Source: Catellatospora sichuanensis (lineage in GTDB: Bacteria; Actinomycetota; Actinomycetes; Mycobacteriales; Micromonosporaceae). Taken from it: a stretch of 64,000 bases of DNA. Position 1 is the first letter of the stretch; each line of letters opens with the position of its first letter. Shown here piece after piece: positions 1 through 7,903 of this stretch. Made by a program: the position numbers and the translations under genes. The DNA lies in NCBI RefSeq assembly GCF_007483665.1, contig NZ_VIQO01000013.1, forward strand, positions 1 to 64,000. The letters run 5' to 3'. The notes under the pieces were generated by a model. It saw only the letters and a program-made list of their open reading frames with translations, had not been told where the DNA came from and did not search any database.

Positions 1-356
1 CCGACGCCTACGGCGACCTGACCGGCGCGAACGTGCTCGTGCTCGGCGCGTCCTACCGCGGCGGGGTCAAGGAGACCGCGTTCTCCGGCGTCTTCCCGGC
101 CGTCGAGGCGCTGCGCGCCCGCGGCGCCAACGCGTTCGTCAGCGACCCGATGTACACCAGCGAGGAACTGGCCGCGCACGGCCTGCCGCCGCACCAGGGC
201 GAGGCCGTCACCGCCGCGATCATCCAGGCCGACCACGCCGAATACCGCAACCTCGGCCCGGCCGAGCTGCCCGGCGTCCGGGTCCTCGTCGACGGCCGCC
301 GCGTCACCGACCCGGCCCGCTGGGCCGACACCGACCGCATCGTCATCGGCGGCTGA
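1..356 (+). CDS. Nucleotide-sugar (UDP-) dehydrogenase, C-terminal part only
   Basis: The reading frame is open from the window edge (frame of base 3), so the 5' end lies outside. The visible 117 residues match the UDP-binding C-terminal domain of the UDP-glucose/UDP-ManNAc dehydrogenase family: a beta-strand followed by LGASYRGGVKE, then the short ...VSDP stretch and the closing VLVDGRR and DRIVIGG segments. Such enzymes oxidise a UDP-sugar to its uronic acid with NAD for surface polysaccharide synthesis. The glycosyltransferase and epimerase next door support a polysaccharide role. The exact substrate cannot be read from this fragment. Two hairpins follow the stop. Confidence 0.8.
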   Translation, partial: DAYGDLTGANVLVLGASYRGGVKETAFSGVFPAVEALRARGANAFVSDPMYTSEELAAHGLPPHQGEAVTAAIIQADHAEYRNLGPAELPGVRVLVDGRRVTDPARWADTDRIVIGG

Positions 357-369
357 CCCGCCTGTGCTA

Positions 370-410
370 CGCAACGGCCGCCGCACCCGTCGGGTGCGGC
401 GGCCGTTGCG
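370..410. terminator. Perfect palindrome after the dehydrogenase gene
   Basis: Arms 370-389 and 391-410 are exact reverse complements around a single central base, so the folded hairpin would open a few base pairs at its tip. It lies between two convergent genes and has no T-tract, typical of high-GC actinomycete terminators. It probably works in both directions. Confidence 0.6.
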
Positions 411-423
411 CATGTCAGAGACG

Positions 424-463
424 ACGAGGCCGCCGCACCCGTCGGGGGCGCGGCGGCCTTCGT
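424..463. terminator. Second hairpin between convergent genes
   Basis: Arms ACGAGGCCGCCGC (424-436) and GCGGCGGCCTTCGT (450-463) pair with one bulge. The loop repeats the ACCCGTCGGG core of the preceding hairpin, so the two stem-loops look like diverged copies. It probably terminates the leftward glycosyltransferase transcript. Confidence 0.55.
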
Positions 464-476
464 GTCGGCCGGCTGG

Positions 477-1616
477 TCAGTGGGTCGAGTCGAGCACCGC
501 GGCGTCGACCTCGGCACGCTGCCGCGGGACAGCGGCGACGGCGGTCGTCGGCACCGGCAGCCGCAGCGCCGGGGCGGCCTTGCGTGAGCTGCGCAGGGCG
601 GCGAGCCGCTGCGAGGTCAGCCGGTGCGCCAGGCGCAGCAGCGTGTACGCCCCGTAGGCGTCGTAGCGCACCAGCCGGTGCTTCAACCCGCCGAGCCCGC
701 CCGGGGCCACGTAACCGCCTTCGGGCCGCCGTCGGCGGTAGTCCTCCACGATGCGCCTGAAGAAGGCCTTTCGCATGCTCTGCCCGAGCCGGCGCTCATG
801 TCCGATGATCACCAGATAGTGGTTGATCATGATGCGGAACAGCTCGGGCCGGAACCGCTCGAACCTGCCACCGGCCTGCTCCACGGTGGCGAAGACGCGC
901 TCGTACTGCTCGAAGACCTCGAAGTGGCGCTCGGAGACGGAGGCCGTGATGGCCCCGGGCGTCTGCTGGCGGTACTTGTAGCAGACCACGTCGAGCACGT
1001 CGATGGTGCCGGCCGCCATCAGCAGCGGGTGGCTGTACGACGCGTCCTCGTACCAGCCGGCAAAGAAGCGCAGGCCGTTCTCCTCCAGGAAACTCCGCCG
1101 CGCGATCTTGGTGCAGGCCGACTGCGCCAGCCGCAGCAGCTCCGGCCGCCGCGACAGGTGCAGCGGCGTGGGGGCGTCGCCCAGCAGTCCGGCGGAGACC
1201 CGGGGCACCACGGTCCCGTCGCCGAACACCTCGGCGTGGTCGACGATCAGGACGTCGGGGTGGTGCAGCGCGAGGCGGTCGAGCACCGTCTGCACGGCCC
1301 CGTCGGGAATCCAGTCGTCGGAGTCGATGTACCAGACGTAGTCGCCCTTCGCCTGCGCCAGCCCGGCGTTGCGCGCCCGGCCCAGCCCGACGTTGGCGGT
1401 CAGATGCACCGGCCGCACGCGGGCGTCCCGGGCCGCGAAGGCGTCGAGGATGGCCCCGCTGCCGTCGGGGGAGGCGTCGTTCACCGCGACGACCTCGATG
1501 TCATCGCCGGGGTGGGACAACAGCGATTCGAGGCATTCCCCCAGGAACCTCTCGACCCCGTATACGGGCACGACGAACGAGATGCGAGGCGACGGCGAGG
1601 GGGATTCATGTCTCAC
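477..1616 (-). CDS. Glycosyltransferase family 2 (GT-A), surface polysaccharide type
   Basis: About 379 residues. The N-terminal half is a GT-A domain: ISFVVPVYG strand, VNDASPDGS nucleotide-binding loop, NVGLGRARNAGL, and the metal-binding YIDSDDW motif. The C-terminal part, with the YRQQTPGAITASVS stretch, closely resembles the N-terminal half of the GT2-TagF fusion at 11292-13466, so the two are paralogues. It should transfer a sugar from a nucleotide donor to a growing envelope glycan. The GTG at 1616 is taken as start; a TTG at 1661 gives 15 more residues, and neither has a clear ribosome site. Donor and acceptor are unknown. Confidence 0.82.
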   Translation of the reverse strand: MRHESPSPSPRISFVVPVYGVERFLGECLESLLSHPGDDIEVVAVNDASPDGSGAILDAFAARDARVRPVHLTANVGLGRARNAGLAQAKGDYVWYIDSDDWIPDGAVQTVLDRLALHHPDVLIVDHAEVFGDGTVVPRVSAGLLGDAPTPLHLSRRPELLRLAQSACTKIARRSFLEENGLRFFAGWYEDASYSHPLLMAAGTIDVLDVVCYKYRQQTPGAITASVSERHFEVFEQYERVFATVEQAGGRFERFRPELFRIMINHYLVIIGHERRLGQSMRKAFFRRIVEDYRRRRPEGGYVAPGGLGGLKHRLVRYDAYGAYTLLRLAHRLTSQRLAALRSSRKAAPALRLPVPTTAVAAVPRQRAEVDAAVLDSTH

Positions 1617-1792
1617 GTCAGCAAAGGGTGCCAGACACCCACTACCCACCGCCAGGCCCAAATGGTCACAAGATCCCCGACGACGGGCCTTATCGACCGG
1701 CGCAGATGCCCCCGGCGCGGCCGTGGCCCGATGTTTGCCTGTCGGGTGTCGGCCCTGCTAACTTCGGCGTTTCACGGGAGTAGGCCACCGGC

Positions 1793-2869
1793 ATGCCCTC
1801 TGCGCCAGACGACGAGCCAGGACAGACGATGACGGACAGTGTGCCGGGCGTTCCCACGCACAGCGCCCTGAAGGTGCTGATCACCGGCGGAGCGGGATAC
1901 ATCGGCAGCACGATCGCCACGGCGTGCCTCGACTCCGGCATAACCCCAGTGATACTGGACAATCTGTCGACCGGCCGCCGGGAGTTCACCGCCGGGCGTG
2001 AGTTCTACGAAGGCGACATCGCGGACGGGCCCCTGGTCGACCGCGTCTTCGCCGAGCACCCGGACATCTTCGCCGTCGTGCACTGCGCGGCCCTGACCGT
2101 CGTGCCCGATTCGGTCGCCCAGCCGCTGCGCTACTACCGCGAGAACCTCGCCAAGACGGTCGACTTCGTGGACCACCTCGTCCGCAACGGCTGCCGCCGC
2201 CTGATCTTCAGCTCGACGGCGGCGATCTACCAGCCCGGCCCCGAGTTCACCGTCGACGAGGACTCGCCGATCGGCCCGGTCAGCCCGTACGGCCGGACCA
2301 AGGCCATGGTGGAGGCGGTGCTGGCCGACGTGTGCGCGGCCGAGCACTTCTCCGTGATCTCCCTGCGCTACTTCAACCCCATCGGCGCCGACCCGCAGCT
2401 GCGGACCGGACTGCAGCTGCCGCGGCCCACCCACGCGCTCGGCAAGATGATCGAGGCAGTGGAGAGCGGCGAACCGTTCCGGATCACCGGCACCGACTTC
2501 GAGACCCGTGACGGCACCGGGATCCGCGACTACATCCACGTATGGGACCTCGCGCGCGCCCACGTGGCCGCCCTGCAGCAGTTCGACGAGGTTCTGGCCG
2601 GTGAGCCGGAGTCCCACCTCGTCGTCAACATCGGCACCGGCCAGGGCACCACCGTGCGCGAACTGGTCGACGCGCTGGAGTCCGTCCGTGGCGTGCCCCT
2701 GGCGACGATCGAGGCGCCGCGGCGGCCCGGTGACGTGGTCGGCGCCCACACCAGGGTCGATCGTGCCCGGAAGCTGCTGGACTTCAGCTGCGAGTACACC
2801 GTCGCCGACGGCGTGCGGCACGCCCTGGAATGGGCCGCCGTACGGGCCGCCAGGCTCGACGACAGGTAG
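1793..2869 (+). CDS. galE: UDP-glucose 4-epimerase
   Basis: A 358-residue extended short-chain dehydrogenase/reductase. TGGAGYIG at residues 31-38 is the NAD-binding loop, SSTAAIY (140-146) supplies the catalytic Ser/Thr, and YGRTK (Y166, K170) is the catalytic pair. The RYFNPIGAD stretch and the C-terminal RRPGDVVGAH segment are typical of GalE. It interconverts UDP-glucose and UDP-galactose, giving precursors for the glycosyltransferases nearby. ATG 1793 is far from a GGGAG site; ATG 1829, 12 codons later, is equally possible because the nucleotide-binding core begins after it. Confidence 0.88.
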   Translation: MPSAPDDEPGQTMTDSVPGVPTHSALKVLITGGAGYIGSTIATACLDSGITPVILDNLSTGRREFTAGREFYEGDIADGPLVDRVFAEHPDIFAVVHCAALTVVPDSVAQPLRYYRENLAKTVDFVDHLVRNGCRRLIFSSTAAIYQPGPEFTVDEDSPIGPVSPYGRTKAMVEAVLADVCAAEHFSVISLRYFNPIGADPQLRTGLQLPRPTHALGKMIEAVESGEPFRITGTDFETRDGTGIRDYIHVWDLARAHVAALQQFDEVLAGEPESHLVVNIGTGQGTTVRELVDALESVRGVPLATIEAPRRPGDVVGAHTRVDRARKLLDFSCEYTVADGVRHALEWAAVRAARLDDR

Positions 2870-3007
2870 CCCTCCCTCACGGGCCGGGCTGACGTCGGCC
2901 ACCGTGCCGACGGCTTCCGCTCCGTGCTTCCCCAGCCCGCCCGGACAGTGCCGGGCTAGGCTGAGCTGCGGGTACGACGTCCGGCGAGCACCAGGCGAGG
3001 AGCACTC

Positions 3008-3877
3008 ATGGCGGCGCAGAGTCCCCTTCCCGCAGCGGCCTCGGGCCGTTTCTCCATCGGCGGCGACCTGCCCGTCAACCGGCTCGGCTACGGCGCGATG
3101 CAGCTGACCGGCCCCGGGGTCTGGGGCGACCCGGCCGACCCGGACGAGGCCGTCCGCGTCCTGCGGCGGGCGGTGGAACTCGGCGTCGACCTCATCGACA
3201 CCGCCGACTCGTACGGGCCCTTCGTCAGCGAGATGCTGATCAAAAAGGCGCTGCACCCGTACCCGGAAGGTCTGGTCATCGCGACCAAGGGCGGGTTCAC
3301 CCGCGCCGGTCCGGGCGACTGGCGGCCGGTGGGCCGGCCGGAGTACCTGCGCCAGCAGTGCATGCTGAGCCTGCGCCACCTCGGCTTGGAACGGATCGAT
3401 CTCTACCAGCTGCATCGCATCGACCCGCAGGTGCCGATGGAGGACCAGCTCGGCGAGCTGGTGCTGCTGCAGCAGGAGGGGAAGATCCGGCACATCGGGC
3501 TGTCCGAGGTGACCGTGGCGCAGATCGAGCAGTCGCGCAAGCTCGCGCCGATCGTGTCCGTGCAGAACCTCTACAACCTGGTCAATCGCAGCGCCGAGGA
3601 CGTGCTGCGGCACTGCGAGGAACAGGAGCTCGCCTTCATCCCGTGGTTCCCGATCGCGACCGGCGAGCTGGCCAAACCCGGCGGCCCGCTGGCGCAGGCC
3701 GCCGAGCGGCACGGGGTGGGCCCGGCGCAACTGGCGCTCGCCTGGCTGCTGCGGCGCTCGCCGGTGATGCTGCCGATCCCGGGCACCTCGAGCGTCGCGC
3801 ACGTCGAGGAGAACATCGCGGCCGCCGAGCTCACGCTGACCGACGAGGAGTACCGGGAGCTCGAAACAGCGGTCTGA
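3008..3877 (+). CDS. Aldo/keto reductase
   Basis: A 289-residue TIM-barrel NADPH oxidoreductase. The catalytic tetrad is visible: D64 and Y69 in [11 protein letters not shown]94 in IATKGGF, and H136 in LYQLHRID. The C-terminal part keeps the cofactor-binding [16 protein letters not shown] segment. Members reduce aldehydes and ketones; the substrate cannot be predicted. The start has a GAGGAG ribosome site eight bases upstream. A second, only distantly similar aldo/keto reductase lies at 26957-27943. Confidence 0.88.
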   Translation: MAAQSPLPAAASGRFSIGGDLPVNRLGYGAMQLTGPGVWGDPADPDEAVRVLRRAVELGVDLIDTADSYGPFVSEMLIKKALHPYPEGLVIATKGGFTRAGPGDWRPVGRPEYLRQQCMLSLRHLGLERIDLYQLHRIDPQVPMEDQLGELVLLQQEGKIRHIGLSEVTVAQIEQSRKLAPIVSVQNLYNLVNRSAEDVLRHCEEQELAFIPWFPIATGELAKPGGPLAQAAERHGVGPAQLALAWLLRRSPVMLPIPGTSSVAHVEENIAAAELTLTDEEYRELETAV

Positions 3878-3897
3878 CCTGCGACCCGGATCGCGCC

Positions 3898-4545
3898 TCA
3901 GGCAGCACCCGCCCCGGCCAGTGGCGACCGCGTGGCCGCCGAGGCGAAGCCGAGCCACGTGTGCCGGTTGCCGGCCCAGCACCAGCCCACCTTCGGCGCG
4001 TGCCGCCGGGCAGCGCCGTCCCGGCCCGTGCCGTTGCTGATCCACAGGGCCGGGGTCCGCGCGTCGAGCGAGCCGTTCGCCCGGCGCAGCCGGGAAGCGA
4101 TGGTCATGAAGCAGCGGTTGCGCTCGAGCACGTCAGGCTGCGCGAGCACCCACATGATGCCCTCGGTGAGAGTCAGCGGCGTACGCGCAGCAGCCGTGAT
4201 CGCCGCGAGGGCCTCGTCCGGACTCCAGTTGGCCATGGCGTCCCCGCGATCGACGTCGTGCAGCAGGTACAGCGCCGACGGCGGCGGGACCGCGGCGTCG
4301 ATCGGCGCGAACGCGTCGACGTCGGTCATGTCCTCGACCACGAAACCCGCCCTGCCGTCCCGCTGGAGCAGCGGCGCGAGCGACGACGGCCGCACCCGGC
4401 CCGGATGGATGACCAGCAGCGCGTTCGTGGTGCCGGTCGCGGCGGCCGCGTGCACCTGTTCCGCGGTCAGCCCCGCGCCCTCGTGCAGGCCCAGCTCGAC
4501 GAGGCGGCGGGCCTGCTCACGCAGGTCGGGCAGGGGCGCGGGCAT
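3898..4545 (-). CDS. DUF5701 family protein
   Basis: A 215-residue soluble protein of an actinobacterial family with no known biochemical role. Recognisable conserved blocks are FVVEDMTDVDAF, LYLLHDVDRGDAMANWSP, RTPLTLTEGI and the C-terminal KVGWCWAGNRHTWLGFASA. The start has a strong GGAGG site eight bases upstream. It is convergent with the aldo/keto reductase, leaving only a 20-bp gap and no clear terminator. The family name is recalled from conserved motifs, not from a search. Confidence 0.65.
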   Translation of the reverse strand: MPAPLPDLREQARRLVELGLHEGAGLTAEQVHAAAATGTTNALLVIHPGRVRPSSLAPLLQRDGRAGFVVEDMTDVDAFAPIDAAVPPPSALYLLHDVDRGDAMANWSPDEALAAITAAARTPLTLTEGIMWVLAQPDVLERNRCFMTIASRLRRANGSLDARTPALWISNGTGRDGAARRHAPKVGWCWAGNRHTWLGFASAATRSPLAGAGAA

Positions 4546-4633
4546 GGCAGACCTCCGGACGGCATCGACTGCGAACGTACCTCGCCCTGCACTGGCTGAA
4601 ACCACCGCGCAACCTACTGCGGCTCCTCGGCGT

Positions 4634-5239
4634 ATGACAAGCATGACCACCACGGCCACACAGGAAATGGTCGTTCGCGGGCGCACCCGCCGACGCGTAC
4701 GCCTGGCGGTCTTCACCGCCGGTGCCGCGATCGTCGCGGCCCTCGTGCTGACGGCCCTGACCACGCCCGCTGCGCCGATCCCGGGGTCGCCCTCGGACGG
4801 CGCGGCAGCCCTGCCCGCCGGTTGCCTGCCCGGGCAGACGCCGGTCAGCCTCGACATCCCGGCGGAGGAGCGGGCACTGGTCGACGTCTTCAACGGCACC
4901 ACGACGGCCGACCTGGCCCGAACCGTCGCCGACGCCCTGCGTGACCGCGGGCTGAACGTCGGCACCGTCGGCAATGAGCGGACGGTACATCCCGACCGGA
5001 TCGCCGTCCTCCGGTTCGGACCCGACGCCGTCGGCGCAGCCCACCTGCTGCGCGGCTACGTGGCCGAGGCCGACGAGGAGGACAAGGTCGAACTCGAATT
5101 CGACCCCGCTCGCCGGACCGGTGCCGTCGACCTCGTCGTGGGCGGGCAGTTCGAGCTGCTCGCGACATCGACCGAGATGCGGCACCGGATGGCGCTGCTG
5201 GGACGTCCGGCACTGCCGCCCGGCACCTGCCGTCGCTGA
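4634..5239 (+). CDS. LytR_C-domain protein with one N-terminal membrane anchor
   Basis: About 201 residues: a basic N-terminus, one membrane span near residues 25-45 (VRLAVFTAGAAIVAALVL), a short Pro-rich linker, then a LytR C-terminal domain beginning at VDVFNGTTTADLARTVADALRDRG. This domain occurs at the end of LytR-CpsA-Psr wall-polymer ligases and in stand-alone membrane proteins like this one. No catalytic LCP domain is present, so any role in wall-polymer attachment would be indirect. ATG 4643 is an alternative start three codons downstream. Confidence 0.65.
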   Translation: MTSMTTTATQEMVVRGRTRRRVRLAVFTAGAAIVAALVLTALTTPAAPIPGSPSDGAAALPAGCLPGQTPVSLDIPAEERALVDVFNGTTTADLARTVADALRDRGLNVGTVGNERTVHPDRIAVLRFGPDAVGAAHLLRGYVAEADEEDKVELEFDPARRTGAVDLVVGGQFELLATSTEMRHRMALLGRPALPPGTCRR

Positions 5240-5299
5240 CGGCGAAATGTGGTCTGAACGATCTGCCGTATGCGCATCGGCTGGGCTGCGCGGCTTTCC

Positions 5300-6019
5300 T
5301 CAGACGTGGCTCGGTTCGCCATCAGGCTCAGGTTCTGCACCGACGACCGACCGGAGGCGTTGCCGTTCGGCCTCGGTGCCGATGGCCGTGCGGTGTTCGG
5401 GGTGGTCGATGTAATGCCTGATGGCGGCAGCCAGGAACGGGTAGCCCACCGCGAAGCCTCGGGGGATCGTTTCCGTTCGCTCTCGGCCGTTTGGCCCGAC
5501 CAGAGTCAACCTCACGCCCCGGCCCACGCGAGGACCGGCCTCGACGAGTTCGGCGTCGGTGATGGCGTCCCAGGACGCGCTGGGGAAACCGAGCCCGCGC
5601 CCGTCCAGTCCGGCGGGCGTGAGTATGAGCCGAGGCCGAAGCGCGGGAATGAGCGAGATGCCGAGACTCCACGAGGCGGCGAGGGCGAGGGGGATGACTA
5701 GATCGGCCGTGCCCGAACCGGACGGTATTGCGGCGAGGTGCGGCGCAGCCAGATATCCGCCGACGATGAACATCCCGCCGTTCGGCCACCGCGGCGTGGT
5801 GGTGAACGAGCCTGTCATCACCTGGAATCCAGTCGACGGCCACGGCCAGCGCCATACGGCCACGCTGTAGACCACCAGGACTGCCAGCGGCACCAGCAGG
5901 TAGCCGGCGAGCCCGCCGGACTGCCACAGCGGCTCGGTCGCCAAACCCAGAGCAGTGCCCAGAGGCCAGCAGAGCGCTGCCGTGGCAGCGGGATGCCAGA
6001 GCCTGGCACGACGGAACAT
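5300..6019 (-). CDS. Hypothetical membrane protein with C-terminal soluble domain
   Basis: Not recognised. From ATG 6019 it encodes 239 residues with four hydrophobic segments: AALCWPLGTALGL, YLLVPLAVLVVYSVAVW, GMFIVGGYLAAPHLAAI and LVIPLALAASWSLGISLIPAL. A C-terminal part follows with alternating strands (RLILTPAGLDGRG, VRLTLVGPNG) resembling the PH-like domain of many small actinobacterial membrane proteins. A GTG at 6052 would add 11 residues. It is the last gene before the left end of the integrated element. Confidence 0.5.
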   Translation of the reverse strand: MFRRARLWHPAATAALCWPLGTALGLATEPLWQSGGLAGYLLVPLAVLVVYSVAVWRWPWPSTGFQVMTGSFTTTPRWPNGGMFIVGGYLAAPHLAAIPSGSGTADLVIPLALAASWSLGISLIPALRPRLILTPAGLDGRGLGFPSASWDAITDAELVEAGPRVGRGVRLTLVGPNGRERTETIPRGFAVGYPFLAAAIRHYIDHPEHRTAIGTEAERQRLRSVVGAEPEPDGEPSHV

Positions 6020-6081
6020 GGCGCAAACATAACCGCCGCCGTCTCGCGACACGGCGCCGGTCAGCCATGACCCAATGACCT

Positions 6082-6125
6082 GGTGCCCCCGGCAGGAATC
6101 GAACCTGCGACCTGCGGTTTAGGAA
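6082..6125 (-). repeat. Left attachment-site copy (tRNA-Arg 3' half)
   Basis: These 44 bases are identical to 8894-8937. They hold the T-arm, variable region and part of the anticodon arm of tRNA-Arg(CCT) on the minus strand. The 5' half of a tRNA is absent: sequence diverges right after the anticodon region, so this copy is not a functional gene. Confidence 0.85.
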
Positions 6126-6196
6126 GGGGCTGGCCCTGAGCGACCTAGCCTGGCGGCTACCTGCGGAAACGTGCGTCACAGAGACTCGCAAGTCCT

Positions 6197-6220
6197 AGAT
6201 CATTCCGTGCATGTTCCGTG
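6197..6220 (+). repeat. Arm-type repeat, left end of element
   Basis: AGATCATTCCGTGCAT followed by GTTCCGTG contains the heptamer TTCCGTG twice, 11 bases apart. The same 24-bp block recurs at 8768-8791 with one mismatch, in the same orientation. Paired short direct repeats beside an attachment core resemble arm-type binding sites of tyrosine integrases. Its location next to the core repeat at both ends supports this. Confidence 0.55.
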
Positions 6221-6245
6221 GGCCTCATGAATCGCGAATCGTCGC

Positions 6246-6626
6246 CTACCTGGCGGCGCCAATCATCACGGCCAGCACTTCGCGAGGGTCGCGCTGTGCT
6301 AGGTACTGGAAGTGAATTGAGTCTGGTGCTTGTGACTGCGGATCGGTCAGCCAGGACGCTGTGCTCCACTGCTGCGCGACGACGGCATGTACCCGTTCCA
6401 CCACGACGAGCCAGGTCGCTTCCCCACCAGCTATACGCGCCAGATAGCCGGACGCCAACACATGATCCACCACGTCGCCGAACGTGGTGCCGTCCGCCAC
6501 GTCTAGGACCTGCTCGTGCGGAGCGTCGACGTCGTCCCCCATCGCGACGCTGTCGCGCGTCGACCGAATTCGCATCCAGTCATCATCGCAGCCCGCGCCG
6601 GCCGACCGCGCATACGTGCTGGACAT
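6246..6626 (-). CDS. Hypothetical protein of the integrated element
   Basis: Not recognised. It has 126 residues, no signal peptide and no membrane span, and is acidic in the middle (VAMGDDVDAPHEQVLDVADG) with a central hydrophobic block (GEATWLVVVERVHAVVAQQW). The start has a GAGGCGAG ribosome site eight bases upstream, which argues for a real gene. It is the leftmost gene of the element. Base composition is less GC-rich than in neighbouring core genes, in line with horizontal origin. Confidence 0.5.
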   Translation of the reverse strand: MSSTYARSAGAGCDDDWMRIRSTRDSVAMGDDVDAPHEQVLDVADGTTFGDVVDHVLASGYLARIAGGEATWLVVVERVHAVVAQQWSTASWLTDPQSQAPDSIHFQYLAQRDPREVLAVMIGAAR

Positions 6627-6807
6627 GTGGCTCGCCTCGGCAGGGTGCGGCCGTCAACTAGCCCAACCCTGAACCTACGGATTACTGGCGGTCAGGTCGC
6701 CGGAGGCCAGGCACGAGGTTGCCCGCGCAGGTTCGCGCGTGTGGGGTCGGCGGCGCGCAGTGACGTTGCTGTACTTCGCTGCTTACGGCAGGGTTCCGTG
6801 ATCGCTC

Positions 6808-7086
6808 CTACACACCCGTCGTCGCTTGCGCGATTCCAGCCGCAAAGGCGATGAGGCCCAGGGTGGCGACCACGATGCCGCCCGCCATATTGAACCACCA
6901 CGGCATCCAGTACCAGGAGAACACGGCAGGCAACGGGAGCGAACGGGGGAATTCCGGGTCACGGCGTTGCCGCCGGGCAATCAAGATCGCCAGAGCGCCG
7001 CTCGCGGTCACCAAAAGTCCGATCCCTAACAGGATCACTGCGCCGACCAACGGCCCGCCTCGAGCTGCTTCGCCTTCATGAACCAT
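6808..7086 (-). CDS. Small two-span membrane protein of the element
   Basis: Not recognised. It has 92 residues from ATG 7086. Two hydrophobic segments are clear: VGAVILLGIGLLVTASGALAI near the N-terminus and NMAGGIVVATLGLIAFAAGI near the C-terminus, joined by a basic loop (ARRQRRDPEFPRS). Upstream lies the tRNA-Tyr fragment on the opposite strand. An upstream in-frame extension to 7260 would cross that fragment and is not credible. Confidence 0.45.
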   Translation of the reverse strand: MVHEGEAARGGPLVGAVILLGIGLLVTASGALAILIARRQRRDPEFPRSLPLPAVFSWYWMPWWFNMAGGIVVATLGLIAFAAGIAQATTGV

Positions 7087-7100
7087 AAGCACGGAGCCCA

Positions 7101-7152
7101 CTGTAAATCCGTCGCGAAAGCTACAGAGGTTCGAATCCTCTACCCGCCACCA
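7101..7152 (+). pseudogene. tRNA-Tyr(GTA) 3' half, truncated
   Basis: Starting at the anticodon arm, CTGTAAATCCGTC contains anticodon GTA. A variable region and a perfect T-arm follow (AGAGG TTCGAAT CCTCT), then acceptor strand ACCCGCC and ACCA. The matching 5' acceptor strand, D-arm and first half of the anticodon stem are missing, so this is not a functional tRNA. It has the form of the 3' half carried by an element that integrates into tRNA-Tyr, pointing to a second or earlier integration specificity inside this relic. Confidence 0.75.
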
Positions 7153-7251
7153 GCAGCAGAAACGCGGTTCTGACCAGCAACAACGGTCGGGGCCGCGTTT
7201 CGCTTTGGGTCCGGCTGTGTCCGGCTGAGTCCAGCCATCTACGGCTGTCCT

Positions 7252-7269
7252 GGGGAACATTCGGGGAAC
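7252..7269 (+). repeat. GGGGAAC direct repeat after tRNA-Tyr fragment
   Basis: GGGGAACATTCGGGGAAC holds two copies of GGGGAAC 11 bases apart, the same spacing as the TTCCGTG pairs at 6197 and 8768. It lies about 100 bp beyond the tRNA-Tyr fragment and may be the arm site of the matching integrase. The intervening DNA also repeats TCCGGCTG. Confidence 0.45.
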
Positions 7270-7304
7270 ACGCCTGGTGTCGGCGGGTGGCTCTGCCGTG
7301 AGCT

Positions 7305-7465
7305 GATCCCCTCGGACTGGCGGGCTCTGCCTAAGCGCAGGGTGGGGTCCGGAGTGCCTGCCGAGGCTTCAAGATTTTTCTGCGAAGCGGTTAGAAAAAT
7401 CTTGGAGTGGCAGGTGCGGAGTGGCCCCGGCCTGCGCTTACCTGTGGCGACTGGCCGAGGGGATC
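7305..7465. repeat. Large nested inverted repeat (about 160 bp)
   Basis: Four sets of arms nest in order: GATCCCCTCGG (7305-7315) with CCGAGGGGATC (7455-7465), TAAGCGCAGG (7332-7341) with CCTGCGCTTA (7431-7440), CCTGCC (7357-7362) with GGCAGG (7409-7414), and CAAGATTTTTCT (7370-7381) with AGAAAAATCTTG (7393-7404). All pairs are exact. The central arms are AT-rich in a GC-rich genome. No coding frame is convincing here. Candidates are a single-strand or transfer origin of the element or a structured RNA; the sequence alone does not decide. Confidence 0.6.
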
Positions 7466-7493
7466 TTGCTGATCCCCGAGCGTCGGCCGGGGT

Positions 7494-7510
7494 TTGGGGC
7501 GGAGCCCCAA
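7494..7510. repeat. Short hairpin beside the large inverted repeat
   Basis: TTGGGGC (7494-7500) and GCCCCAA (7504-7510) pair around GGA. It stands just outside the nested inverted repeat and may belong to the same structured region. An AT-rich run follows at 7581-7607, the most AT-rich stretch noticed in the window. Apart from these repeats and the tRNA fragment, 7087-7678 shows no credible gene. Confidence 0.45.
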
Positions 7511-7678
7511 GGTCTACCGCTCTAACCGTGATGATCGCGGATGTGACGGCGGCGGGAGCTGCGGTCAGCTAGTCCGGCTAACGTGCGAAAAGAATAAAAG
7601 TAGAAAATAATGCCGATCTTCGGTAGCTGAACCTACTGACAAAACCATCGATTGGAGACGATTTTGCGGTCCCCTGAC

Positions 7679-7903
7679 ATGGGGTTTGTGTGGCTGGGTG
7701 CGTTCGAGATGTTGACCGGCGCGGTGATGTTCTTGAAGGCGCGGGCGGCGATGCGTCTGCCGGATGTTGAGTCGAGGCGCAAGTACCTGGCTTTCGCACC
7801 TCGGATCTTCAAGGACAGCCCGATGATCATGAAGGTTGTGGGTGCCGCGAGCATTCCTGTTGGTGTGTACTGCGTCATGATCGGGTTTGGATGGGTTGGC
7901 TGA
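7679..7903 (+). CDS. Small hydrophobic protein of the element
   Basis: Not recognised. From ATG 7679 it encodes 74 residues with a hydrophobic N-terminus (GFVWLGAFEMLTGAVMFL), a basic central loop (ARAAMRLPDVESRRKYLAFA) and a second hydrophobic segment (VVGAASIPVGVYCVMIGFGW). The pattern fits a two-span membrane protein. A TTG at 7652 is an alternative start; a GGAG lies 19 bases upstream of the ATG. It follows an AT-rich non-coding run. Confidence 0.4.
   Translation: MGFVWLGAFEMLTGAVMFLKARAAMRLPDVESRRKYLAFAPRIFKDSPMIMKVVGAASIPVGVYCVMIGFGWVG

Noticed and set aside
477-2869. Antibiotic-type biosynthetic cluster at the left edge
   Set aside because: Only a sugar dehydrogenase end, one glycosyltransferase and galE are present; these fit envelope polysaccharide synthesis and no core biosynthetic enzyme is visible.
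6082-6160. A second tRNA-Arg gene at the left end of the element
   Set aside because: Only the 3' half matches; the 5' half and D-arm are absent after base 6125, so it is an attachment-site copy.
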